DNA of 64,000 nucleotides from CAMFTQ01 sp051881615 (GTDB lineage: Bacteria; Bacillota; Clostridia; Oscillospirales; Acutalibacteraceae), in NCBI GenBank assembly GCA_051881615.1, contig JBJEQF010000024.1:42411-106410 (forward strand). The letters are read 5' to 3'. The position numbers and the translations under genes are program-made. The notes under the pieces are model-generated. The model made no database searches. It had not been told where the DNA came from and was given only the letters and a program-made list of their open reading frames with translations. Below are positions 25,315 to 34,569 of the stretch, piece by piece; position 1 is the stretch's first letter, and the number at the start of each line of letters is the position of its first letter.

Positions 25315-26697
25315 TTATTTGTTTTCAAGAGATTTTAAAATCATATTTGCGCACATATACACGTTGCCGCCGCCCATTGTAAGCACAAGGTCGCCCGGCT
25401 GTGCATTTTCGCAGATGTATTTTGTAATGTCCTCGAATGAATCTATACACTCGGAGTTTTTCACCTTAGCGCCTAAATCCGTTGAATAAATGTTGTAGGT
25501 GTTTTCTTCTCTGACAGGCAGAATTTCGGAAATAATTGCCTTGTCGGGAATTGACAGTGCCCTTGCAAACTCGTCAAGAAGCATTGAGGTTCTTGAGTAT
25601 GTGTGAGGCTGAAAGACTGCCCATACCTTGTTAAAGCCCATATTCATAGCGGCAGTCAGTACTGCCGTCAGCTCTGTCGGGTGATGAGCAAAATCATCTG
25701 CAACTGTTATTCCGTTTGGTGTGCCCAGAACCTCAAAACGGCGATGAACTCCGCCGAATTTATGCAGATTTTCTGAAATCTCTTTTGCTGTTGCTCCCAA
25801 GTAGTGAGCCGCCGCAGCAGCCGCAAGCGCATTATAAACATTATGCTTACCGGGAACAATAAGGCTTATCTCGGTGATTTTTTCGCCCTTATGATAAAAG
25901 TCGAATTTTTCGTGAACGCCCTTATCAGCTGAAATATTCAAAGCGTAATAATCGTTTGATATGTCAAAGCCGAAGGTGACAATCGGAATATCAACATCCG
26001 TAAGACACTCCATGGCGTTTTTATCATCACCGTTTACAATAATTGCGCCTGTTGTCTGATGTGCAAATTTGTTAAAGGATTTTTTGATATTTTCAAGCGT
26101 TTTGAAATAGTCGAGATGATCTGCGTCAACATTAAGAATAATTGAAATAAACGGGTTAAGCTGTAAAAATGAATCAACGTATTCACAAGCTTCGCAGACG
26201 ATTATCTCACTTTGTCCCACGTAGCTGTTACCGCCGATAAAGGGCAGCTTTCCGCCTATAATAGCAGTCGGGTCAAAGCCGCTGCCGATTAAAATCTGCG
26301 ACAGCATAGCCGTTGTAGTTGTCTTGCCGTGTGTACCCGATACAGCAATGCTTTTTTTGTAACGGCGTGTAACAACTCCGAGCATAACGCTTCTTTCAAG
26401 GCAGGGTATTCCCTTTTCTCTTGCCGCTACAAGCTCGGGATTATCCTGCTTTGCGGCGGCTGTGTAAACAACAAGCTCTGCTCCCTCTATGTTTTCTGCC
26501 TTATGCCCCATAAAAACAGGTATGCCGTAGCCTTTAATTCTTTCAAGAGTGTCAGATTCGCTTATATCAGAGCCGGTGATATAGTAACCCTCTGCCTTTA
26601 AAATTTCTGCCAACGGACAAATTCCGCTGCCGCCTATTCCTATAAAATGAATTCTTTTTATTTCATCTAAAATATTATCGTACTTCAAGAAAATCAC
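25315..26697 (-). CDS. murC: UDP-N-acetylmuramate--L-alanine ligase
   Basis: MurC adds L-alanine to UDP-MurNAc, the first step of the peptidoglycan stem peptide, in the cytosol. The N-terminal Rossmann motif is HFIGIGGSGICPLAEIL. The ATP-binding loop is SGTHGKTTTTAM, and later Mur-ligase motifs include NVDADHLDYF and DDFAHHPTEL. At 460 residues it has the usual length. It is transcribed away from spoVT, with a 281-base intergenic region between them that holds AT-rich DNA and no other gene that I can see. Confidence 0.97.
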   Translation of the reverse strand: MIFLKYDNILDEIKRIHFIGIGGSGICPLAEILKAEGYYITGSDISESDTLERIKGYGIPVFMGHKAENIEGAELVVYTAAAKQDNPELVAAREKGIPCLERSVMLGVVTRRYKKSIAVSGTHGKTTTTAMLSQILIGSGFDPTAIIGGKLPFIGGNSYVGQSEIIVCEACEYVDSFLQLNPFISIILNVDADHLDYFKTLENIKKSFNKFAHQTTGAIIVNGDDKNAMECLTDVDIPIVTFGFDISNDYYALNISADKGVHEKFDFYHKGEKITEISLIVPGKHNVYNALAAAAAAHYLGATAKEISENLHKFGGVHRRFEVLGTPNGITVADDFAHHPTELTAVLTAAMNMGFNKVWAVFQPHTYSRTSMLLDEFARALSIPDKAIISEILPVREENTYNIYSTDLGAKVKNSECIDSFEDITKYICENAQPGDLVLTMGGGNVYMCANMILKSLENK

Positions 26698-26978
26698 CCT
26701 TCATATAATATCAAAAACACAACCTTGGTTCACAATTATATATATTATATTGCTAATTGCAAAAAAAATAAATAACAATTTCAATATTGTTACCATTTTC
26801 TAGGTTTTATATGAAATACGTGCATAATTTGCAATATAATTGGTCAGCAAAAGAAAAAACTCTAATATATAATCGGCTCAAAATATTCTTTGCTTTTTGA
26901 TGATTGTCAGTATAAAAATAAAAAATCTGACAAACAATAGAAAAGCAACGAAATATTGCAAACAAAGGAGTTAGAAAT

Positions 26979-27155
26979 ATGAAAGCCACAGGAATTGTTA
27001 GAAGAATTGACGACCTTGGGCGTGTTGTTATACCAAAGGAAATCAGACGCACTCTGCGAATACGCGAGGGCGACCCGTTACATACATCATTGACACCGTA
27101 TGAAAAGTTCTGTTATGCAATGATTCAGTTCGCTGAACGTTGCATCGGAAAATAA
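26979..27155 (+). CDS. spoVT: spoVT 5' part, fused in frame to the left end of the integrated element
   Basis: The first 34 codons (MKATGIVRRIDDLGRVVIPK through REGDPL) are the start of SpoVT, an AbrB-type DNA-binding regulator of late forespore gene expression in sporulating Firmicutes. After GAGGGCGA at 27066-27073 the frame enters the element and reads 24 foreign residues (HTSLTPYEKFCYAMIQFAER, then CIGK) to a stop. The rest of SpoVT is found 12 kb away at 39222-39669. AAAGGAG precedes the ATG. As it stands the product is 58 residues and lacks the end of the AbrB fold and the GAF-like domain, so it is probably inactive unless the element excises. Confidence 0.93.
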   Translation: MKATGIVRRIDDLGRVVIPKEIRRTLRIREGDPLHTSLTPYEKFCYAMIQFAERCIGK

Positions 27156-27174
27156 ATTATACGGAGGTCAAAAA

Positions 27175-27543
27175 ATGACACAGTACGAGAAAATGGGCGG
27201 CACTTACCGCCAAGCAGGAGATTACATTCTGCCCAATCTTGAAATTGGTGCAGAGACGGACACACACATCGGCGTGTGGGGAGAACGACACAGACGGTTT
27301 CTTAAAACGCAACATCGGGTGAGATATTACAATTTGCTGACGGCAGGAACGCTTAATAGCTACCTTGCAGAGCTCGACCAAAGAGCCGAGAAAATGTTTG
27401 CCAACCTTGTGAAATCACTTGCCCAAAAAGAGGGCGTTACGGAAAAACTGAAAGCCGCCGCACCGATGGAGTGGGTACAGAAAATGAACAATATCCGTAA
27501 CCGAGCCACCGAAATTGTCAACGCAGAGGTGGTTTATGCTTGA
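27175..27543 (+). CDS. tnpV: Transposon-encoded protein TnpV
   Basis: This is a 122-residue member of the TnpV family found in many Clostridia transposons and integrative elements. The recognisable stretch is YEKMGGTYRQ near the start, IGVWGERHRRFLK in the middle and MEWVQKMNNIRNRATEIV at the end. Function is unknown; it is assumed to help mobility or its control. GGAGGT precedes the ATG, and the gene lies 20 bases after the stop of the 5' spoVT chimera. Its end overlaps the next small gene. Confidence 0.85.
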   Translation: MTQYEKMGGTYRQAGDYILPNLEIGAETDTHIGVWGERHRRFLKTQHRVRYYNLLTAGTLNSYLAELDQRAEKMFANLVKSLAQKEGVTEKLKAAAPMEWVQKMNNIRNRATEIVNAEVVYA

Positions 27544-27713
27544 AAAAGTATTACATTTACATCACGACCGAAGAAAGAAATTTGATAGTGGAAAGCCTTG
27601 TCGCAAAGAAAAATTCGCTCATAGCGGCGGGCAAATATGCAGACGGCGTTGACGAGGTTTTACTAAAAATAATGCGAGTGAAATTGAAAAAAGTGCGTGT
27701 AATCTACACATAG
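27540..27713 (+). CDS. Small protein downstream of tnpV
   Basis: A 57-residue frame starts at TTG inside the TTGA overlap with the tnpV stop and is preceded by GAGGTGG, so translation looks coupled. It begins LKKYYIYITTEERNLIVESL and is helical and basic toward the end. Similar small frames follow tnpV in other Clostridia elements, which is my reason for calling it; function is unknown. Confidence 0.6.
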   Translation: MKKYYIYITTEERNLIVESLVAKKNSLIAAGKYADGVDEVLLKIMRVKLKKVRVIYT

Positions 27714-27721
27714 GACACGAA

Positions 27722-27772
27722 AAAGGCACAGCCTTCGGACTAAAAATCCGTTGGTTGTGCCTTTCTTTTTTG
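27722..27772 (+). terminator. Terminator after the tnpV operon
   Basis: AAAGGCACA at 27722-27730 pairs with TGTGCCTTT at 27757-27765, with an inner paired CGGA/TCCG and a T-rich tail. It insulates tnpV from the oppositely oriented cargo. Confidence 0.75.
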
Positions 27773-27798
27773 CGTTGCCGCTTTGCTCTGTATCATCT

Positions 27799-27868
27799 TA
27801 GCGAGCAGACCATTTGTGGATATGTTTTCCACAAACGGTAAACTCGTTAGGGCAACACCCTAAAACCC
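27799..27868. repeat. Left inverted repeats bounding the cargo
   Basis: TAGCGAGCAGACC at 27799-27811 is the exact reverse complement of 35470-35482. The 26 bases at 27843-27868 are the reverse complement of 35348-35373 except in the 5-base loop; each copy is itself a TAGGG/CCCTA hairpin. The nested order is conserved, so the 7.7 kb between them is bounded symmetrically. The rest of 27714-27974 holds no gene that I can support. Confidence 0.7.
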
Positions 27869-27974
27869 GCCTAAATGAAAATACGGCAGAGAACAAGTCA
27901 CTGCCGTGCATCAACTACAATTTTGCTTTTCTACTTATCGTCAACAGAATAAAGCAATAAACAATATAGATGAT

Positions 27975-29573
27975 TCATTCCTCTCGATTTATTAAACACA
28001 CAGAATATTTGAAATGCATTCTTTCCAGTTCCTGTGCGGTCAACATAAGATTGACTTTGCTGAAAAATGGTAACTTTGTATTTATATCAGAATCTTTATC
28101 ATCAATAATAGCATATATGATCTCATATTCATTTGAGCTAGGTTTAACAGATGCATCAAAAGGTTCTACCCCAAACTTTTCAAAAGCGATATCTGCAATT
28201 TGCTTTCTAAACGATTCATCGCTTGAGAAACATTCTGCGGACACCTTGCCTTGTGCAAACAAATGACTTAGTTGTGCTGACTGTCCTTTGTTTTTGACGT
28301 GAATAAACTGTTTGTTTTTTGTATAAATGTCACACGCTTCTATCTTCTTGGGGCTTCCATCAGCAGAAAGCATTTTACAGTCGAACAAGCAATAGTCATC
28401 ATTGTTATCAGCAACCATTTGATTGTAATTTCCCTCGCTTTTATCTTTGGGACAATCTGGCAAATCAATAGAAGAAATTGGAATCCTGTTTTGAATGAAA
28501 CTATTAACTTGATTAAAAAACGAAGTTTCTACTTGATACCAAGTTCCTGAGCAAAATATATAATTCTTACCTTCGTACTCAGTCTGAAAAACAAGAGCTG
28601 CATATATACTACAAACAGCAAAAGGTACACCATCAGAATTCATAGCGTAAAGTTTATCTCTTCGTATTTTCGCATAGACATTACATCCATCATGAATACT
28701 ATTTATGTATTCTGAGACATCTAAATTCAAGTTATAATTTTCTGGTGCATCTGTCTTCTTGCCAATTCCGGAATAGCAAAAACCTATTATTCTATCCCAA
28801 TCGGTTGTTTCGGGCGGGGCTATATGTAAATGTTCGATATTATGCTTTTCGATAGCATCTGAAAGTTGAAAATCAAGGCTCTCAGAGAGCACGGAGTCTC
28901 GTACTTCTGCAACATTATCAACCCACTCAAAACCGATTCTTTTGTAACGGTCATCTGTATAAGCAGAATGATATAATTCCAACTTGTCTTTTAATTCACT
29001 CAACTCCATCGATACAGAAACAACGAGAGAATCTTTTCCACTAATATGATTACCGTAGTCCTCGTCAAAAGGCTCGCCAGTTATACCTTTCATAATATCA
29101 TTGGTTACATTTAAGCCAAATTCATCTTGTGATGTACTGTAACTCGCTTGTCGCTGTGTTGTTACCACCATATCTTCTATAGTGGCAGCATTGACACTAC
29201 GCATCTTGTTCGGATTTATAGTGTTAAGTGCAACTTTGAACCCGAAGTTTCGTTCTATACATTCTTCCTTTAAGAAAGATCTACCATATCCGAAAACGAC
29301 AGCCATAATTCGATTTTTTACTTTAACCAACATTATTGCTTTGTTTGAGGCGTTATCAGAGATGTCTATGACATCTGTTGCCCACTGGTCAAGGTATGGC
29401 TTCCAACGAGGTGGTTTTTTCTTGCTATCACAGTAATATATAATTCCCTCCATTTCAAAAGTCGCTTTCAGTTTTGAATTAGATAGAGTATCTGGCGATT
29501 TCATACAATCTTTAAATTCTGTGATATGGTCTTTTATCAAAAAGATAGTAAGGTTAACAGTATGTTTGTCCAT
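27975..29573 (-). CDS. DUF6119 / TIGR04141-like sporadically distributed protein
   Basis: The 532-residue protein begins with LTIFLIKDHI and a WKPYLDQW segment. It carries FGYGRSFLKEECIERNFGFKVALNTINP, followed by RQASYSTSQDEFGLNV and ISGKDSLVVS; these are the hallmarks I know for the TIGR04141 (DUF6119) family. Members are sporadic and often lie near restriction genes, but the activity is not established. It follows the nuclease gene by about 20 bases and is the last gene of the four-gene minus-strand module. This suggests a role in restriction or phage defence. No catalytic motif is obvious. The family call is from memory. Confidence 0.7.
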   Translation of the reverse strand: MDKHTVNLTIFLIKDHITEFKDCMKSPDTLSNSKLKATFEMEGIIYYCDSKKKPPRWKPYLDQWATDVIDISDNASNKAIMLVKVKNRIMAVVFGYGRSFLKEECIERNFGFKVALNTINPNKMRSVNAATIEDMVVTTQRQASYSTSQDEFGLNVTNDIMKGITGEPFDEDYGNHISGKDSLVVSVSMELSELKDKLELYHSAYTDDRYKRIGFEWVDNVAEVRDSVLSESLDFQLSDAIEKHNIEHLHIAPPETTDWDRIIGFCYSGIGKKTDAPENYNLNLDVSEYINSIHDGCNVYAKIRRDKLYAMNSDGVPFAVCSIYAALVFQTEYEGKNYIFCSGTWYQVETSFFNQVNSFIQNRIPISSIDLPDCPKDKSEGNYNQMVADNNDDYCLFDCKMLSADGSPKKIEACDIYTKNKQFIHVKNKGQSAQLSHLFAQGKVSAECFSSDESFRKQIADIAFEKFGVEPFDASVKPSSNEYEIIYAIIDDKDSDINTKLPFFSKVNLMLTAQELERMHFKYSVCLINREE

Positions 29574-29592
29574 GATTTGTCACCTCTTTGCA

Positions 29593-30741
29593 TTATAATT
29601 TCTGACTTCCCGAAATAAGTACATCTGTTATGCGTTCCCAATTAAACTTGTATCCTTCGCTGGGAAAGAAATATGAACGTTTGCTATACGCATATAGAAA
29701 GCCAAATTTGTTCCATAGCTTCATTTCGTCACGCATATAACTGTTTTTGGCACCAGTTTTTATTGCTGTGGGCTTTCTCTTTCCAATGCAGCCGTTATCA
29801 CTTAAGAATGTTTCTAACGCAACGGTGTGTGCTTCACTTGTTGGAGAAACATCGGTCAGTTTTTGGAACTTGTCTACTAAGTTAATCAAGTCAAGATGAC
29901 GTCCATTAACTAAAACTAAATAAGCCAGTTTGTCAATAAATCTTTTACTATCTGGACCAAATTTTTTACCAATTTCCAAAAGCTCAAAGCCAAGATCTGT
30001 TAAGCGACCTTCACTCCTTGACCATAATTCTAATTGTACAAGTGGTATTTTATAATTCTGCTTTTCTGATTTCATAGATGCTTCGGATCCACCTTTGTTA
30101 CGTGGAGTTCCATCCCATTGTTTGGTTTTCTTATCAACCATCATTTTGTAAAATGTGGGATATATATGCTCAGTGTAAATATCACCCTCATAATCGTTGA
30201 ATAGAAAACTTAAATTCAAAAGATCATATAACTCATAATGGCTAAGATCACGCCACCAACACCAAAAGGTTTTATCTTCTACAGCTTTTGTCTTTATTGC
30301 TGAAGCACTTCTTAATGCTGTAATAGGACGCAGAATATTGATATCAGAAGTGTTGTAATCATATGCATAAAGTGATGTTGCAACATTGTTGAATTCCGGT
30401 GCTTTTAATGTATCTGCAATAAAATCGGCGATGTGAAATCCATCATCGGCAACGAAAGGAACTATAAGTCCGGAATACATATGCTTTTGAAGATATGCCA
30501 ACGACTGACCTAAACCAGTCAAATATTCACGTTTGCTTTGGAATGGTGGTTTAAATTCTAAAGCGTATGTAACTTTTAAATTTTCATCATAACAAACATA
30601 ATCAGGGCGAGGCCAATCCCAGTCACCAGTTCTGACTATTGATGTTGAAAAGATTTGTTTGAAATCACAATCTGCGTTTCTAATTTTCGTTAGTATGGCA
30701 TCACCATACATTGTTGCGGAAGCATCGTGTAACTCACCCAT
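29593..30741 (-). CDS. Predicted restriction endonuclease, PD-(D/E)XK type
   Basis: The 382-residue protein has a plausible nuclease core near residues 45-85. RPDYVCYDENLKVTYALEFK supplies the Asp and the E-x-K pair, and GLGQSLAYLQKHMYSGLIVP follows, a helix with Gln that is common in such nucleases. The C-terminal half is a helical, basic domain that could recognise DNA. The start overlaps the end of the adjacent methyltransferase gene by eight bases, so the pair are translationally coupled, as in type II restriction-modification operons. The specificity is not predictable from sequence. I cannot match it to a named endonuclease family. Confidence 0.68.
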   Translation of the reverse strand: MGELHDASATMYGDAILTKIRNADCDFKQIFSTSIVRTGDWDWPRPDYVCYDENLKVTYALEFKPPFQSKREYLTGLGQSLAYLQKHMYSGLIVPFVADDGFHIADFIADTLKAPEFNNVATSLYAYDYNTSDINILRPITALRSASAIKTKAVEDKTFWCWWRDLSHYELYDLLNLSFLFNDYEGDIYTEHIYPTFYKMMVDKKTKQWDGTPRNKGGSEASMKSEKQNYKIPLVQLELWSRSEGRLTDLGFELLEIGKKFGPDSKRFIDKLAYLVLVNGRHLDLINLVDKFQKLTDVSPTSEAHTVALETFLSDNGCIGKRKPTAIKTGAKNSYMRDEMKLWNKFGFLYAYSKRSYFFPSEGYKFNWERITDVLISGSQKL

Positions 30742-31783
30742 TATGAGAACCTCCTTTTAGAATTTTTTCTATATGTTTGGCTAATTGATATGCCAATTTA
30801 ACAGGAACCGCATTTCCGACTTGTATGCATTGGTTTTGTCGGGTTCCGCAGAAAACGACATCATCGGGGAATGTTTGAATTCTAGCGGCTTCACGAACCG
30901 TAAGACTTCTATTTTCTATAGGATGTAAAGGAAATGCGTTGTGCCCCGGTACCATTGTAGTTGCGGGTTTAAAGCGACTTAAACGTCTATATACATGGCT
31001 AAAGTTTTTCAATTCATTTTTCGCATAGTCGCTACGAGAGCCATATGCAATATCTGACGGAAGTCCGTCTTTGGGGATACCTTCACCTTCTTTAATGTAT
31101 TTGATTCTTTCTGTCACTGTAGGATTGTGTTTCATTGGAACATGATTGGGAATCTCATTTTCTTTACCAACAAGATCATTTATTGCTTCTCCTACAGTGA
31201 CATAGGTTTCTTTTGTGTGTGTTTTTTCTGGGAATGTTGCAACAATATTAAGGTCATTACGGAATCCCAAGAAAAACACTCTGTTACGAACTTGAGGCAC
31301 ACCATAATCTGCTGCACATAAAACACGAGACACTACTGTGTATCCCACTCGTCTAAACTCTTCTTCTATTGCACTTTTTGTTTTGCCACCGTCAGAAGAA
31401 AGCAAACCACGCACATTTTCCATTAAAAAGGCTTTCGGTTTTATTGTATCGACAAAACGAATGAATTCAAAAACCAGTTCGTTGCGAGGATCCTTAACCA
31501 AACGTTTACCTATAGTCGAAAAGCCTTGACAGGGAGGACCGCCAACAATAACATCTATTTTATCTTTATATTTTGCTAAGTCATCGTTGCTAATTGTTCG
31601 TATATCTGCATTTATGAGAGGGACAAAAGGATAATTTTTAATGTGCGTTTCAATTGCTGGTTCCCACATTTCAACAGAAAACGATGGTTCAAAACCAGCA
31701 TCGATAAATCCTCTGAGCAAACCGCCTGCACCGCTAAATAAATCTATGAATGTTAGTTCATTTTTTGCTTTTTGTTGATTCAT
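30734..31783 (-). CDS. DNA (cytosine-5-)-methyltransferase, copy 1
   Basis: This enzyme transfers a methyl group from S-adenosylmethionine to C5 of cytosine in a specific DNA site. Motifs: I FIDLFSGAGGL, IV GGPPCQGFS with the catalytic Cys, VI MENVRGLL, VIII VPQVRNRVFF and X QVGNAVPVK. It is 349 residues. It overlaps the end of copy 2 upstream and the start of the nuclease downstream. The N-terminal and C-terminal cores resemble copy 2 closely, including SRFKPATTMVPGHNAFP near the target-recognition side. ATG 31783 is preferred over 31792. Confidence 0.95.
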   Translation of the reverse strand: MNQQKAKNELTFIDLFSGAGGLLRGFIDAGFEPSFSVEMWEPAIETHIKNYPFVPLINADIRTISNDDLAKYKDKIDVIVGGPPCQGFSTIGKRLVKDPRNELVFEFIRFVDTIKPKAFLMENVRGLLSSDGGKTKSAIEEEFRRVGYTVVSRVLCAADYGVPQVRNRVFFLGFRNDLNIVATFPEKTHTKETYVTVGEAINDLVGKENEIPNHVPMKHNPTVTERIKYIKEGEGIPKDGLPSDIAYGSRSDYAKNELKNFSHVYRRLSRFKPATTMVPGHNAFPLHPIENRSLTVREAARIQTFPDDVVFCGTRQNQCIQVGNAVPVKLAYQLAKHIEKILKGGSHNG

Positions 31784-32810
31784 AATACGCATCTAACTCC
31801 TTTTTGATCTGCTCGGCCCACGCTTTCGCCATCATCGGAGGAACAGCGTTTCCAACCTGCATGCATTGTTTATCCCTAGGTCCCATAAAAATGTAGTCAT
31901 CAGGGAAAGTTTGAATTCTTGCAGCTTCTCTAACAGTTAAACTTCTGTCCAACCAAGGATGAATAGGAAATGCATTGTGTCCTGGTACCATTGTAAGCGA
32001 CGGCTTGTTTCGATGAAGCCTTTTGAAAGTATTACCAAAGTTCTTTCTATACAATTCTGGCGGAAGATCATTTTCGGGGAGTCTACCGCCTTCTGGTATT
32101 AATTTATATCTTCTTATGTTAATTTCTCCGTGTTTTAGAGGCACATGGTTGTTAGCTTGGCTTTGATCTTTATCTGCCAAATCGCTAATAGCAGAGCCTA
32201 CAGTAGTCCAAGGAGTTTCTCCGTTTTCAGAATGTGTTGGTATTGGCGGAGTCATTTTAACTCCAACACGATTGCCATAAAAGAAGATTCTGTTTCTTAT
32301 TTGCGGAACACCATAATCAGCGGCATTAAGCACTACATAATTAAATTCATATCCTGTAGCAGCAAAGGTCTTTTTTATTTCCTCAAAAATTGTGCCTTTA
32401 TCCCTTGTCAATAAGCCTTCAACATTTTCCATAAGAAAAAATTTCGGTTTGAGATATGTGAGTATTCTAATATATTCTTTAAATAAGGTATTTCTAGGAT
32501 CTTTTTGATAACGCTTGCTAGGGTCAGAAGATATTCTTTTTCCTATGGTAGAAAAGCCTTGACAGGGAGGACCGCCAACTAAAACGTCAATTTCTTCAGT
32601 AACATATTTGTCCAATAATTCTTGATCTAAGTCGTGAATATCTATTCTTAAAAAAGGAATACTGGGGCGATTGGTTAAATGTACTTTTTCACAATTTTCA
32701 TCAAAATCAGTTGAAAATACGACATCGTAACCAGCTTGTTCAAAACCGAGTTCTAATCCACCTGCTCCACTAAATAAGTCTACAATTTTATATTTATTTG
32801 ATTTGCTCAT
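31758..32810 (-). CDS. DNA (cytosine-5-)-methyltransferase, copy 2
   Basis: This is a 350-residue C5 methyltransferase: motif I IVDLFSGAGGLELGF, motif IV GGPPCQGFSTIGKR with the catalytic Cys, motif VI MENVEGLL, motif VIII VPQIRNRIFF and motif X QVGNAVPPMM. ATG 32810 follows GGAGGC. It is the first gene of the module and overlaps copy 1 by 26 bases. It is clearly paralogous to copy 1. Pairs of C5 methyltransferases usually serve an asymmetric recognition site, one for each strand; that is an inference here. Confidence 0.95.
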   Translation of the reverse strand: MSKSNKYKIVDLFSGAGGLELGFEQAGYDVVFSTDFDENCEKVHLTNRPSIPFLRIDIHDLDQELLDKYVTEEIDVLVGGPPCQGFSTIGKRISSDPSKRYQKDPRNTLFKEYIRILTYLKPKFFLMENVEGLLTRDKGTIFEEIKKTFAATGYEFNYVVLNAADYGVPQIRNRIFFYGNRVGVKMTPPIPTHSENGETPWTTVGSAISDLADKDQSQANNHVPLKHGEINIRRYKLIPEGGRLPENDLPPELYRKNFGNTFKRLHRNKPSLTMVPGHNAFPIHPWLDRSLTVREAARIQTFPDDYIFMGPRDKQCMQVGNAVPPMMAKAWAEQIKKELDAYYESTKSKK

Positions 32811-32912
32811 AATAAAGCCTCCGTATGTTTTTCTCAAAACCTCTGCAAATTTCGTACTACCATCATCATTATAATTAGGCTTGAGATAAATATATTTGGG
32901 ATAAAATGAAAT

Positions 32913-34274
32913 TTATATTTTCATTGTTCCGTCTGCAAGATCGGTTGCCACAAACGGAATGAAGTAAAACGGTATGGTGAGCAGTTTTTGCTCAGGATTA
33001 TAGCCGTAGTTGTTCTTAGAAACTTTAATGGCATATTCAAACTTATTATGGTTTGAGAACTTTTCAAGGGAGTTAAGTGTACCTCTGCCTTTTTTGACAT
33101 CGAGCGGATATAATTTATTGTTTGACTCGATGATAAATTCAAGTTCAGCAGATGACTTACCACGCCAATAAAACAATTTATGTTCTTTTGCAATCAGTTC
33201 GTTAGCAACAAAATTTTCAAAGAATATTCCCGATAAAGTATTCTCTCTTTCACTCGATACAAACGAAGCTGCATTGATGCCGCTTTGATATGAGAACATA
33301 CCAATATCTCCAAGGAACAAACGGAAACTGCTTTCGCTATCCGGCATAAGCGGCATTGTAATATGCTCTTTCAGTTGGAAGGACTGATTAACAACGTGCG
33401 CCATTGTGAGCCACTGAATAGAGGTTGCATAATCTCTTGTTTTGCTCTTTTCCTCAATAAGTCCGGGAGAGAAATTTTTAGACTCTTTATTCAGTTCCCT
33501 ATAAATATTTTGGAATAGAACACGGGAACGCAATACCGCTTCTTGGCTTGCCTGATAAAGCTCCATATCAGAAAGATAGTTGTCGTACAAAACTTTTAGG
33601 ATTTCTCTTGCTTCAAGCAGATTATCCCCGTCAATATAGGCTTCAACCGCTTCAGGCATACCGCCTACAAGAAGATACTTATATATTTGCTCCATTGCCA
33701 ATTCGTGAATTTGATTATCCAACGGTTGCTTGTTTTCATAAGCCTTCTTAATGGCATCATAAAGCATCTTGTTGCTGTTCATTAAGAACTCATCAAAGGT
33801 CATAGGATAAATCGTTATCTGATTAATTTTACCTACGGGGAAAAGAAATTTATCGTTTTTCCTTGATCCTCTTTTATGTGTTTCCCTTTGAAGCTTAATG
33901 CGAACCATTGAGCCGGTTGCAATGACAGGAATTTCTCTATAGTCCTGACAAAAATATTTAAGAGAAGAAATAATATTAGGACATTCCTGCACTTCATCAA
34001 AGATCAACAAAGTCTTTTCGGTTATTTGCTTTCCTTTACGCAACGAAATATATTCGATAATTTTTTCGGCATTGGCGGTTTTAGAACAGAACTCACGGAT
34101 CTCGTCTTCTTTTTTGCAATCAACGTAGATGTAGTTGTTTTTATAATAGGTTTTAGCGAAAAGTTCCTCTACAAGATAGGTTTTACCGACCTGTCTTGCT
34201 CCCCAAACAATCAGGGGCTTTTTGCGTTTATTGTTATTCCAATCTATTAATTTGTGCAAAGCAATTCGTTCCAT
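32913..34274 (-). CDS. AAA ATPase with C-terminal DUF4143-type domain
   Basis: This 453-residue cytosolic protein has Walker A WGARQVGKTYL and Walker B TLLIFDEVQEC in the AAA_14 part, followed by a DUF4143-like C-terminal region. The latter includes a PD-(D/E)XK-like stretch (AELEFIIESNNKLYPLDVKKG). Proteins of this type are very common, often multicopy and lateral, and their function is unclear. Some lie in toxin-antitoxin-like or defence settings. AACCTCC on the plus strand marks its ribosome site. Its own promoter, TTGAAA and TATAAT on the minus strand, is at 34304-34332. It is upstream of, but separated by about 100 bases from, the methyltransferases. Confidence 0.85.
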   Translation of the reverse strand: MERIALHKLIDWNNNKRKKPLIVWGARQVGKTYLVEELFAKTYYKNNYIYVDCKKEDEIREFCSKTANAEKIIEYISLRKGKQITEKTLLIFDEVQECPNIISSLKYFCQDYREIPVIATGSMVRIKLQRETHKRGSRKNDKFLFPVGKINQITIYPMTFDEFLMNSNKMLYDAIKKAYENKQPLDNQIHELAMEQIYKYLLVGGMPEAVEAYIDGDNLLEAREILKVLYDNYLSDMELYQASQEAVLRSRVLFQNIYRELNKESKNFSPGLIEEKSKTRDYATSIQWLTMAHVVNQSFQLKEHITMPLMPDSESSFRLFLGDIGMFSYQSGINAASFVSSERENTLSGIFFENFVANELIAKEHKLFYWRGKSSAELEFIIESNNKLYPLDVKKGRGTLNSLEKFSNHNKFEYAIKVSKNNYGYNPEQKLLTIPFYFIPFVATDLADGTMKI

Positions 34275-34303
34275 AGATAAACCTCCAAGGATATGATATG
34301 TGT

Positions 34304-34332
34304 ATTATAGCATAACTTGCACCAATTTTCAA
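34304..34332 (-). promoter_or_regulatory. Promoter of the cargo ATPase gene
   Basis: Read on the minus strand, TTGAAA (34327-34332) and TATAAT (34304-34309) are 17 bases apart, a close match to the sigma-A consensus, 30 bases before the ATG. Between here and 34569 there is AT-rich DNA with three TTGCACC copies (near 34316, 34354 and 34480) and no gene visible. Confidence 0.65.
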
Positions 34333-34569
34333 GTGATTTCAAATGTTTCTTGCACCTATACACCGATTTTTATTTGAGTTGTTCGTACTCGCTGATTAAA
34401 ACTAACGATTTCGGTAATCCTAATCGTTAATTTTGAGGCATTTATTGTACTATTTTGTGCTGAATAAATAAAGTTATTTGCACCTATAACACAAATTTAT
34501 CATTTATATCTTTAACTTTTGTTCTCAATGATGTATAATAGAATAAAATTACAGAAAGGTGGCGGTGTT

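Noticed and set aside
26979..27155. Considered as a complete short AbrB-type protein
   Set aside because: Its first 34 residues match the start of SpoVT and the missing remainder is present at the other end of the element in the same phase, so it is a split gene and not a small AbrB protein.
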